Assembly (NCBI GenBank): GCA_005888075.1
Contig: VBKD01000100.1
Location: 1-7,432, forward strand
Direction of reading: 5' to 3'
Length of the DNA: 7,432 bases
From: Chloroflexota bacterium
GTDB taxonomy: Bacteria; Chloroflexota; Dormibacteria; Dormibacterales; Dormibacteraceae
This document shows, piece by piece, positions 1 to 6,653 of the stretch. The position numbers were made by a program, and so were the translations under genes. The notes under the pieces are model-generated. The model was not told where the DNA came from. It was given only the letters and a program-made list of their open reading frames with translations, and ran no database searches. Each line of letters opens with the position of its first letter. Within the stretch, counting starts at the first letter, position 1.

Positions 1-25
1 GCCCAAGCGGCGCGCTGAACTGCCC

Positions 26-1573
26 TCAGCCGGCCGACCGTGTCTCTGGGCCGGCGATGTACTTCCCCGGGTCCCTGTCGAAGGTCTCCTTGCAACCCGC
101 TGAGCAGAAGTAATAGGTCTCGCCCTTCTGGAACGACCGATATTCCGCTTGGTCGGGGTTCACGCTCATTCCGCATACCGGGTCGATCGCCGGTGTGTGC
201 CGTTCCATTTGTCCTCCGTGTGTAGCAGCCATGGCATGTGAATCGCCGAGATGGCCGGCGTGTTCGAGCTGCGCCACCTGGGTCGTGTACCGGGCTGGAT
301 CCTTCTCGAACTTGGCCCGGCAGCCGGACGAGCAAAAGTAGTATGTCGCGCCCTTGTACTCGACTCGCTCTGTGGAGCCGGCGGGGTCGACGCTCATTCC
401 GCACACTGGGTCCTGGACCAGCTTCGCGCCGGCCTCAGGTCGGCGGGCGTGGGCGCGCAGCATCTCGATGCCGCCTGTCGTGATGAAGCGCCAAGCCAGC
501 ACGGCGATCAGCGCAAGGAAGACGATATCGAGGAAGCTCGTGTAGTTCCAGCTCGGCTGGGTCTCGAAAACCGTGACGTGGTGATTGGTTGGAGCCAGGC
601 CGAGGAGCTGAAATGCGCCTCCGACCAGGAACCCCGCGAGCGCCATGGCGGCGTAAGAGACGCCAAGCAGGTACAGCGACATCCGGCCCCCGTAGTACTT
701 CCGATAGATGTTCAGGATCGGCAGGATGATCAGGTCGGCAAAGAGGAAGCTGATCACCCCGCCGAAGCTGATGCCGCCGTTCCAGAGGACCGCGGCCAGG
801 GGCACGTTGCCGACCGAGCAGACGAAGCTCAGCATCGAGATGACCGGGCCGATCAATGGACTCCAGAACTCGTTCAGGATCGGGTGGTTGGTCAGGAAGA
901 ACGCCTGCCACCAGCTGTTCGGCACCCACGCCGCGAGTGCGCCCGCGATCAGGAAGCCCAAGCCCAGGTCGACATAGAGAGCGTTCAGATCCATGAAGAA
1001 GGAATGCGAGATGGCGGTGAACGCACGCGGCGACAAAAGCCGCGAAAGAAAGGGCCCGTCGGTGATGGACACGTCCATCTCGCCGTGGGCCTCGTGGGTC
1101 GAACCGAAAACGCCGCGCTCGGCCTGACGCCTGGCTTCGTCGACCATCCGCTGGCGTAGCGTGACCTTGAAGAGGATCCACAGGATCACCGCCATGAGTA
1201 AGCCGCCCGCGACCTCGGCGGCGACGAACTGCCAACCCAGAAGAATGAGAAGGACCAGGCCCAGCTCAAAGACGAGATTGGTGGACGCGAACTCAAAGAT
1301 GATGGCGTTGACGAAGCTGGCACCTCGGCGGAAGAGCGCCCTGGCGACCGCGACTGCCGCGTACGAGCAGGACGAGCTGGCGGCGCCGAAGCCGCAGGCG
1401 AGGATGAAGCCCTTCAAGTCGGGTTTCCCCAGCGTGCTCGCCACGGCCCGCTTCGAAACCACCGTCTGGATCATGGCCGAGAGCAGGAAGCCGAAGGCAA
1501 GTGGCCAGAGGACCTCCCAGAGCATGTAGAGGGAGATCTGAAGGGCATGCAGGATCGCGCCAACCACGAACAA
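26..1573 (-). CDS. Permease (ArsP_1/DUF318 type) with two C-terminal YHS domains, probable copper/heavy-metal efflux
   Basis: This is a 515-residue inner-membrane protein, probably exporting copper or a related soft metal. Hydrophobic segments fill residues about 1-135 and 190-365, roughly eight membrane spans. Two blocks look like the paired core motifs of the PF03773 permease family: residues 59-100 (GFGAASSSCS, then RRGASF) and 250-290 (VCSVGNVPLAAVLWNGG). They place cysteines C69 and C252 in or near the membrane. The tail has two YHS domains, each opening with DPVCGMSV and closing with YYFC-x2-GC: C391/C414/C418 and C467/C490/C494. A His/Met-rich linker (about 436-460) joins them. YHS domains bind metal and may pass it to the channel; this is inferred. 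The TTG start follows the csoR stop by 6 bases and has GAGGAG 10 bases upstream. An in-frame TAG rules out a longer start; GTG at 1567 is less well placed. It is likely co-transcribed with csoR. The substrate is inferred from context. Confidence 0.88.
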   Translation of the reverse strand: MFVVGAILHALQISLYMLWEVLWPLAFGFLLSAMIQTVVSKRAVASTLGKPDLKGFILACGFGAASSSCSYAAVAVARALFRRGASFVNAIIFEFASTNLVFELGLVLLILLGWQFVAAEVAGGLLMAVILWILFKVTLRQRMVDEARRQAERGVFGSTHEAHGEMDVSITDGPFLSRLLSPRAFTAISHSFFMDLNALYVDLGLGFLIAGALAAWVPNSWWQAFFLTNHPILNEFWSPLIGPVISMLSFVCSVGNVPLAAVLWNGGISFGGVISFLFADLIILPILNIYRKYYGGRMSLYLLGVSYAAMALAGFLVGGAFQLLGLAPTNHHVTVFETQPSWNYTSFLDIVFLALIAVLAWRFITTGGIEMLRAHARRPEAGAKLVQDPVCGMSVDPAGSTERVEYKGATYYFCSSGCRAKFEKDPARYTTQVAQLEHAGHLGDSHAMAATHGGQMERHTPAIDPVCGMSVNPDQAEYRSFQKGETYYFCSAGCKETFDRDPGKYIAGPETRSAG

Positions 1574-1589
1574 TTCGACCTAGCTCCTC
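1571..1589 (-). promoter_or_regulatory. Ribosome binding site and TTG start of the permease, inside the csoR 3' end
   Basis: Read on the minus strand, GAGGAG (1589-1584) lies within the last codons of csoR. The csoR TAG (1582-1580) follows, then GTC GAA and the TTG at 1573-1571. The 10-base spacing is slightly long but workable. No ATG occurs in frame before residue 17. The arrangement suggests translational coupling between regulator and permease. Confidence 0.6.
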
Positions 1590-1855
1590 ACCAGCCGCTC
1601 GACCGCGTCGTTGAGCTCGCGGACCTTCTTGCTTCCGCCGCCAGACCGGATCGCCTCCGCGACACAATGCTCGGTGTGGTCGGCGAGCAGCTGGAGAGCG
1701 ACGCTCTCAAGTGCGGCCCGCGTGGCGTTGACCTGGGTGAGGACATCGATGCAGTACCGATCCTCCTCGATCATCTTCTGGATACCGCGTACCTGGCCCT
1801 CGATGCGCCTTAGTCTCGTCTCGATCTTCTGTTTGTCCTTCGTATATCCCGGCAT
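1580..1855 (-). CDS. csoR: CsoR-family Cu(I)-sensing transcriptional repressor
   Basis: This small all-helical DNA-binding protein (91 residues from the ATG) belongs to the CsoR/RcnR family (DUF156). It contains the family core RLRRIEGQVRGIQKMIEEDRYC near its N-terminus. The copper ligands are all present: C35, H60 and C64, spaced C-x24-H-x3-C exactly as in the Mycobacterium tuberculosis protein (Cys36/His61/Cys65). Y34 and E80 match the second-shell residues. This C-H-C set separates Cu(I) sensors from the nickel/cobalt RcnR type. Known members bind an operator without metal and let go when Cu(I) binds. The target here is very likely the inverted repeat just upstream, giving autoregulation plus control of the permease and the divergent ATPase. 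Start choice: ATG at 1855 matches homologues beginning MPGY and the predicted transcription start. An in-frame GTG at 1861 would add two residues. The stop is TAG, 6 bases before the permease. Confidence 0.95.
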   Translation of the reverse strand: MPGYTKDKQKIETRLRRIEGQVRGIQKMIEEDRYCIDVLTQVNATRAALESVALQLLADHTEHCVAEAIRSGGGSKKVRELNDAVERLVRS

Positions 1856-1884
1856 TCTCACATCATACCCCCCACGGGTATAGG
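1855..1884 (+). promoter_or_regulatory. Predicted promoter of the copper ATPase, apparently leaderless
   Basis: On the plus strand TATAGG (1879-1884) is a -10-like hexamer with TTCTCA (1855-1860) 18 bases upstream, four of six bases matching the TTGACA consensus. Only five bases separate the -10 from the ATPase ATG at 1890, so the transcript would begin at or near the start codon. The operator's right half-site overlaps the -10. TATAGG lacks the usual final T, so this is weaker than the opposite promoter. Confidence 0.4.
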
Positions 1885-1890
1885 CACCGA
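1862..1890 (-). promoter_or_regulatory. Predicted csoR-permease promoter, apparently leaderless
   Basis: On the minus strand a good -10 hexamer, TATGAT (1867-1862), ends 6 bases before the csoR ATG at 1855. Transcription would therefore start at or next to the A of the start codon, giving an mRNA with no leader. The -35 region at 17-base spacing (TCGGTG, 1890-1885) is poor. The operator overlaps this -10 and the spacer, as expected for a repressed promoter. Confidence 0.5.
1865..1881. promoter_or_regulatory. CsoR operator (6-5-6 inverted repeat) between the divergent copper genes
   Basis: The sequence is a perfect inverted repeat, ATACCC, five bases (CCCAC), then GGGTAT. The half-sites and the G/C-run centre are typical of characterised CsoR operators. 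It is the only such palindrome I see, and it fills most of the 28-base gap between the csoR GTG and the ATPase ATG. One dimer-of-dimers here would block transcription both ways, since the repeat overlaps -10-like hexamers on each strand. Binding itself is inferred. Confidence 0.8.
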
Positions 1891-3935
1891 TGGATCACCA
1901 CTCCGAGACCGCGATGAGCTCTCCCCACGAGGTCATGGAGCAGGGTGGGCACGCCGCGATGTCGATGGACGCCATGGCCCAGGACATGCGCAACCGCTTT
2001 TTGGTCGCAGCCGTGCTTTCGGTGCCGATCCTGCTGTGGTCATCGATCGGTCGCCAGGTGTTGCATTTCGGCGTTCCGGCTCCGTTCGGTCTGCGCGACG
2101 ACGTCTTCCAGCTGATCCTGAGCCTGCCTGTGATCGCGTACTCGGGCTCGTTCTTCTTCGAGGGAGCCGTGCGCGCCCTGCGAGCCCGCACGCTGGACAT
2201 GAATGTCCTGGTCTCGGTGGCAATCGCCGCCGGCTGGACCTACTCGGTCGTCGTTACGTTTAGCGGCGGCGGAGACGTTTTCTATGAGGCGTCCACAGTC
2301 CTGGCAACCTTTGTGCTCCTTGGCCACTGGTTCGAGATGCGCGCGAGGGGTGGCGCCAACGACGCGGTCCGCACGCTATTGAATCTTGCGCCGCGAAAGG
2401 CGATCGTCATCAAGGGTGCCGAACAAGTCGAGGTGGACACCTCGGACGTGCGCGTGGGCGATCTCCTTCTCATCAAGCCGGGTGCCAGGGTCCCGGTGGA
2501 TGCGGTGGTCGAGGACGGGGCCAGCGAGGTGGATGAGTCGGTGGTGACCGGTGAGAGTCTGCCGGTTTCGAAGGCGCCCGGAGCCACCTTGATCGGCGCC
2601 TCGATCAACAAAAACGGAACGCTCCGCGCCCGTGCGACAAGGGTTGGCTCGGACACGGCGCTGGCCCAGATCGTGAAGCTCGTCCAGGAAGCCCAGAGCT
2701 CGAAAGCGCCGGGGCAGCAGCTTGCGGATCGGGCCGCCTTCTGGCTGGTCTTGGTGGCTCTCGTCGGTGGCACGCTGACGCTGATCGTGTGGTGGATCGC
2801 CGGACCTAGCTTCAGCCAAGCCATTCTCTTCGCGATCACCGTGGTCGTGATCACGTGCCCCGACGCTCTCGGACTCGCGACGCCGACCGCGATCGTGGTC
2901 GGCACCGGGCTCGGAGCCAAGCGCGGGATCCTGTTCAAGAACGCTGCCGCCATCGAGGCAGCCGCTCGAGTCCAGGTCGTGGTGATGGACAAAACGGGAA
3001 CGCTGACCAAGGGCGAACCAGAGGTGACCGAGCTGTACGCCGACCGCTTTTCTGAGGATGATGCCCTGAGGCTGGCAGCCGCTGTCGAGCGGGACTCGGA
3101 GCACCCCCTGGCGGAGGCCATCGTTCACCGCGCGGAGCGGGCGGGGGCCGCTCAACCGTCCGTGACCGACTTCGCAAACATGCCCGGATACGGCGCGCTG
3201 GCCACGGTCAACGGCCATCGCGTGGCGGTGGGAAACGCGAGGTTGATGGCGCGCGAGAACATCAACGTCGACGGCCTGGCCGGCAGGCGCGACGATATGA
3301 CGACTAGAGGGCGAACCGTCGTACTGGTTGCCGTCGACGGACGCGCGGCGGCGGTAATCGGCATCAGCGACGCTCCTCGTCCGTCCGCCAGGGCTGCAGT
3401 TGAGGCGCTCCGAGGGCAGGGCGTCGACGTTGTGATGCTGACCGGAGACAACCGAGCCACCGCCGAGCGAATCGGCCGGGAGCTCGGCATCACAGAGGTG
3501 ATGGCCGAGGTCCTTCCCGCCGACAAGGCAGGCAAGATCGCCGAGCTGCAGCGAGCCGGCAAGAGGGTGGCGATGGTCGGCGACGGCGTCAACGACGCTC
3601 CGGCACTGGCACAGGCGGACCTGGGTATCGCGATCGGCGCCGGCACCGATGTGGCGATCGAGACCGCCGACGTGGTGCTCATGCGCTCAGATCCGCTCGA
3701 TGTAGGCACCGCCATCACGATTGGACGCGCGACCCTTCGCAAGATGCGGCAGAACCTCGGCTGGGCAGTTGGCTACAACGCGATCGCCATCCCCATTGCC
3801 GCGGGCATTTTTGAACCCAGGTTCGGACTCGTGCTCAGACCCGAGATAGCGGCTCTTGCCATGTCGGGGTCGAGCTTGCTGGTCGCGGTCAACGCACTGC
3901 TGCTAAGGCGGTTGAACCTACCGGGACGCGTGTAA
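1890..3935 (+). CDS. P1B-type heavy-metal (probably copper) translocating ATPase with a CPD motif in TM6
   Basis: This 681-residue inner-membrane pump uses ATP to export a metal ion, most likely Cu(I) given the adjacent csoR and operator. In order: a His/Met-rich tail (about 1-33; H3, H4, H13, H21 and seven Met) instead of an HMA domain; membrane segments near 36-52, 70-92, 102-124 and 130-148; actuator domain with TGES (220-223); two more segments near 282-303 and 310-335; phosphorylation site DKTGT (367-371); the P1B-specific His-Pro in SEHPL (H405); TGDN (518-521); GDGVNDAP (564-571); two last segments. YN (629-630) in TM7 and MSGSS (658-662) in TM8 resemble copper-ATPase signatures. The TM6 motif reads Cys-Pro-Asp (323-325), not CPC or CPH, so the metal site has one cysteine fewer than CopA. 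The acidic residue is encoded by GAC, two changes from a Cys codon. The tail resembles CopB-type pumps, but CopB usually has CPH. Downstream in-frame ATGs exist, but the first keeps the His-rich tail. Confidence 0.92.
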   Translation: MDHHSETAMSSPHEVMEQGGHAAMSMDAMAQDMRNRFLVAAVLSVPILLWSSIGRQVLHFGVPAPFGLRDDVFQLILSLPVIAYSGSFFFEGAVRALRARTLDMNVLVSVAIAAGWTYSVVVTFSGGGDVFYEASTVLATFVLLGHWFEMRARGGANDAVRTLLNLAPRKAIVIKGAEQVEVDTSDVRVGDLLLIKPGARVPVDAVVEDGASEVDESVVTGESLPVSKAPGATLIGASINKNGTLRARATRVGSDTALAQIVKLVQEAQSSKAPGQQLADRAAFWLVLVALVGGTLTLIVWWIAGPSFSQAILFAITVVVITCPDALGLATPTAIVVGTGLGAKRGILFKNAAAIEAAARVQVVVMDKTGTLTKGEPEVTELYADRFSEDDALRLAAAVERDSEHPLAEAIVHRAERAGAAQPSVTDFANMPGYGALATVNGHRVAVGNARLMARENINVDGLAGRRDDMTTRGRTVVLVAVDGRAAAVIGISDAPRPSARAAVEALRGQGVDVVMLTGDNRATAERIGRELGITEVMAEVLPADKAGKIAELQRAGKRVAMVGDGVNDAPALAQADLGIAIGAGTDVAIETADVVLMRSDPLDVGTAITIGRATLRKMRQNLGWAVGYNAIAIPIAAGIFEPRFGLVLRPEIAALAMSGSSLLVAVNALLLRRLNLPGRV

Positions 3936-3966
3936 CCGCCTCGTGTAGTCCTGACTGCAGCGCGTG

Positions 3967-3994
3967 CTGACGGCGTCGCGAGCGGCGCTATGAA
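3967..3994 (+). promoter_or_regulatory. Possible promoter of the ferritin-like gene
   Basis: CTGACG (3967-3972) and TATGAA (3989-3994) each match four of six sigma-70 consensus bases and are 16 bases apart. Transcription would start near 4001, leaving a leader of about 36 bases that contains the strong ribosome binding site. The 101-base gap after the ATPase shows no convincing terminator, so read-through from the ATPase promoter is also possible. Confidence 0.35.
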
Positions 3995-4025
3995 GAATCG
4001 ATGGTTCGCTCTCGTGGGGGAAAGC

Positions 4026-4031
4026 AGGAGG
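4026..4031 (+). promoter_or_regulatory. Strong Shine-Dalgarno site setting the ferritin-like start
   Basis: AGGAGG is followed by five bases (AGACC) and then ATG at 4037. This is an ideal spacing. It decides the start against an in-frame ATG at 4001, which would put 12 charged residues ahead of the Tat signal. Confidence 0.85.
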
Positions 4032-4036
4032 AGACC

Positions 4037-5128
4037 ATGAAACCCTTGGAACACCTGACCAGCCGTCGTTCTTTCGTGCTCGGCGGCCTTGCCGCCGGGG
4101 CCGGAACTTTGGGCGCCGGACTGTTGGAAAACAAAATTCCCGCCGTTGCCGACACCGGTGGTCTGACACCAGGAGACGCGGCGATTCTGAGGTTTCTTGC
4201 CGCGGCTGAAATTCTGGAGACGGATTTGTGGCAGCAGTACAACGAGCTCGGCGGAATCCAGGACGCCGAAGTTCCCGGAGGAAGTGGGAGTGCCGCCTAC
4301 ACCGGAGCCCTTGCAACGCTCGATGCGGACATGGCGCAATACATCCACGACAACACTGAGGATGAGTTCACGCACTTCACCTTCATCAATGCCTACCTGA
4401 TGGCGCACGGCGCGCAGACCGTGAACCTAGATCGCTTTCGCACGCTTCCGAGCAGCAAGGCGACCGGTGCCCAGCAAATCGGGCGTTTGACCAACCTGAT
4501 GCAGCTGACGGTGGACACCAGTTGGTGGACTCGATATCGCAGCCGCACCAAGAACCCAGACTTCGGCGACACCTTCCCTCAAGCGGTGCCTGGCTTGGCG
4601 GCTGGGCAGTTCCCCGCCATCCCCCGAAACGATGGGGACCTGTCGCCCGATGATCACCTGCAGGCGATCGCGAACACGGCGGGATTCCACTTCGGGTTCA
4701 TCGAACAGGGCGGCACGAGCCTCTATCCGTCGCTGGCGCAGCGAGTCACCCATCCCGAAGTTCTACGCATCCTGCTCAGCATCGGTCCGACCGAGACGCA
4801 ACATTTTCAGACCTGGCAGGACAAGGCCGGCAACGCGCGTCCGCTAACTGATCCCACCAACGGCCTCACGTTCCCGGACCTGAACTCGCCACCGTTCGGC
4901 GGTGAGGACTTTCAAACCAACTTGATCATGCCCGAGCCGACGGTGTTCCTCAGCCGGAAGTTTCCGGTTTGCTCGGTCATCCGACCAACGGAGACACAGG
5001 GCGCGGCCGCGGGCGCGGTGAAGGCTCTGGCGGCGGACGGGCTGTTCCGAGGTCAGTCGCAAGAGTTCTTTGCCGTCATCAACGACCTGGCGACGAAGGC
5101 GGATGCCGCCCGACACGGAACTGGATAA
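4037..5128 (+). CDS. Tat-exported ferritin-like domain protein
   Basis: This 363-residue protein is predicted to be exported folded. It starts with a twin-arginine signal, TSRRSFVLGG (residues 8-17), then a Gly/Ala-rich hydrophobic stretch to about residue 30. A likely signal-peptidase site is AVA-D at 36-39. A ferritin-like four-helix region (Ferritin_2 type) follows. Its candidate metal ligands are E58 or E61 in helix A, E110-x2-H113 in helix B, E223 in helix C and E253-x2-H256 in helix D. This is the full pattern for a di-iron or di-manganese site. A long insert (about 130-200) separates the helix pairs. The last 100 residues lack such motifs, apart from a lone C312. Similar exported proteins are widespread, often as multiple copies, and their function is poorly known. 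Oxidase, peroxide-detoxifying or metal-storage roles are guesses. It lies 101 bases downstream of the copper ATPase on the same strand, which may or may not reflect joint function. Confidence 0.85.
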   Translation: MKPLEHLTSRRSFVLGGLAAGAGTLGAGLLENKIPAVADTGGLTPGDAAILRFLAAAEILETDLWQQYNELGGIQDAEVPGGSGSAAYTGALATLDADMAQYIHDNTEDEFTHFTFINAYLMAHGAQTVNLDRFRTLPSSKATGAQQIGRLTNLMQLTVDTSWWTRYRSRTKNPDFGDTFPQAVPGLAAGQFPAIPRNDGDLSPDDHLQAIANTAGFHFGFIEQGGTSLYPSLAQRVTHPEVLRILLSIGPTETQHFQTWQDKAGNARPLTDPTNGLTFPDLNSPPFGGEDFQTNLIMPEPTVFLSRKFPVCSVIRPTETQGAAAGAVKALAADGLFRGQSQEFFAVINDLATKADAARHGTG

Positions 5129-5133
5129 GGTCA

Positions 5134-5154
5134 AGGCCCTGATCGCCAGGGCCT
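5134..5154. terminator. Hairpin between convergent genes, probable bidirectional terminator
   Basis: A perfect 8-bp stem (AGGCCCTG with CAGGGCCT) closes on a five-base loop (ATCGC). It starts five bases after the ferritin-like stop codon and ends 20 bases before the stop of the convergent MFS gene. Neither strand has a clear T-tract after it. It is therefore either a GC-rich U-less terminator or a 3'-end stabilising hairpin. Confidence 0.55.
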
Positions 5155-5174
5155 CGTTGCCGCAGCCGAGCGCC

Positions 5175-6653
5175 TCAGCAGCGGCCGCGATTCTGTTCGG
5201 CGTCGGCCACGGTCAGCGGCTTGGCGATGTTCTCGAGCGGCATGCGTTCAGCACGCACTCCGACGATCAGCTCTGCAATCCCCCCTAGGGCCATGACCAC
5301 GGCGCCGACGAAGAAGCCGATGGCGATGGCGGACGGACCGCCCTGGATCAGGTTGCCAAACAGCGAGGGTCCGATGATTCCGCCTATGCCCGTTCCGACT
5401 GCGTAGAACAAGGCGATCGCGAGGGCCCGCGTCTCCATTGGGAAAATCTCGCTGACCGTGAGGTAAGCGGCACTCGCACCCGCGGATGCGAAGAAGAAGA
5501 CTACGGCCACCAACAAGATGAACGTGTACCTGTTCAATCCGCCTCGCACGAGAAGGAGAGCCAGCACCACGGTAAGACCCGCCGACACGAGGTAGGTGCC
5601 TGAGATCATCGGCCTGCGACCCAACGTATCGAAGAACCGGCTGAGGAACAGTGCTCCCGTGAGGTTTCCGATCGCGAAGACGAAAACGAATATAGGCACA
5701 GTGCCCGACGCAACCCCGTAGAACGTTGACAACATGGTGCCGAGGTTGAATGTGACCGCGTTGTAAAGAAAGGCCTGTCCAATAAAGAGCGCGAGGCCCA
5801 GAATCACCCGCCTCGGATAGAACCTGACCGCAACCCTCGCGATCTCGGTGAACGGGATCGATGCGCGTTGCCGGACGGTGATGGTTGAGCCAGGCGGGTC
5901 GAGCGGGTGATCAATCTCGGCTTGGGTCCCTTGTTCGATTCGTCCCACGATCGCCTCCGCCTCTGGATCACGCCCGTGGATGAACAGCCAGCGGGGGCTT
6001 TCAGGCAACGTGCGGCGAACCAAAAGGATGACGAGGCCAAAAGTCGCACCCACTCCGAATGCAACACGCCACCCGATATTCGTGGCAAAGATCGCCTGGT
6101 CGAGGAACAATAGGGCGGCCAGGCCTCCCAGAGCCGATCCGGCCCAGTAGCTCCCGTTGATCGAAATGTCGACCTGGCCCCGGTGGCGAGCCGGGATCAT
6201 CTCATCGATCGCCGAGTTGACAGCGGCGTACTCACCGCCGATACCCGCGCCGGTGAAGAAACGAGTAAGGAAGAAGAACCACGGCGCGAATGCAAACGCG
6301 GTCGCGACGGTCGCCACGATGTAGACGCCAAGAGTGATCAGCATCAACCGCCTCCGCCCGTGGCGGTCGGTGAGCTGACCGAAGAACAGGGCGCCGAGAC
6401 ATGCTCCCGCCACGTAGACCGAACCGGCGGTACCGATGGTGGCGGTGGTCATGGCGATTCCGCTTCCAGGCTGGGTCAGCCTGGCCCCGATCGAGCCGAC
6501 GATCGTAACCTCGAGGCCGTCGAGGATCCAGGCCGTTCCCAGCCCGGCGATGATGCGCCAATGGAAGCTCGACCAAGGCAGCCGGTCGAGTCGGGCTGGT
6601 ATCTGCGTCTGAATCGTGCCGAGGGTGACGGCGCTCATGACCGCAACGAGCAC
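5175..6653 (-). CDS. MFS transporter, sugar-porter-like (Sugar_tr)
   Basis: This 492-residue inner-membrane secondary transporter has about 12 membrane segments and belongs to the major facilitator superfamily. Visible signatures are the loop 2-3 motif GQLTDRHGRRR (92-102), GIGGEY (137-142), PESPRWL after TM6 (217-223), the loop 8-9 repeat DTLGRRP (342-348) and SEIFPMETRALA (401-412). The PESPRWL and EIFP-x3-R motifs place it with the PF00083 sugar/organic-acid porters. D45 in TM1 (LDGLE) is typical of proton-coupled members of this group. The central cytoplasmic loop spans roughly residues 222-275. I cannot name the substrate; sugars, aromatic acids or other organic anions are possible. The GTG at 6653 is the longest start, with a stop just upstream. 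ATG at 6638 would drop five residues. Neither has a good ribosome binding site. It is convergent with the ferritin-like gene and divergent from the methyltransferase. Confidence 0.88.
   Translation of the reverse strand: MLVAVMSAVTLGTIQTQIPARLDRLPWSSFHWRIIAGLGTAWILDGLEVTIVGSIGARLTQPGSGIAMTTATIGTAGSVYVAGACLGALFFGQLTDRHGRRRLMLITLGVYIVATVATAFAFAPWFFFLTRFFTGAGIGGEYAAVNSAIDEMIPARHRGQVDISINGSYWAGSALGGLAALLFLDQAIFATNIGWRVAFGVGATFGLVILLVRRTLPESPRWLFIHGRDPEAEAIVGRIEQGTQAEIDHPLDPPGSTITVRQRASIPFTEIARVAVRFYPRRVILGLALFIGQAFLYNAVTFNLGTMLSTFYGVASGTVPIFVFVFAIGNLTGALFLSRFFDTLGRRPMISGTYLVSAGLTVVLALLLVRGGLNRYTFILLVAVVFFFASAGASAAYLTVSEIFPMETRALAIALFYAVGTGIGGIIGPSLFGNLIQGGPSAIAIGFFVGAVVMALGGIAELIVGVRAERMPLENIAKPLTVADAEQNRGRC

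Noticed and set aside
251..1159. Long plus-strand open frame (302 codons) opposite the permease
   Set aside because: It is antisense to a gene with clear membrane and YHS motifs. Its product is rich in charged residues with no domain pattern, as expected for a GC-rich shadow frame.
2282..3218. Two minus-strand open frames of about 280 codons opposite the ATPase
   Set aside because: The plus strand carries every P-type ATPase motif in one frame. The antisense products are low-complexity Ser/Arg/Ala or Arg/Gly/Asp sequences with no recognisable fold.
3936..3975. Possible terminator after the ATPase
   Set aside because: Only 4-bp stems such as CAGC-GCGT-GCTG are present and no T-tract follows, so the structure is too weak to call.
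4001..4036. Longer start for the ferritin-like protein at 4001
   Set aside because: The AGGAGG at 4026-4031 lies inside this extension and points to ATG 4037. The extra residues would also precede a complete Tat signal, which normally begins close to the N-terminus.
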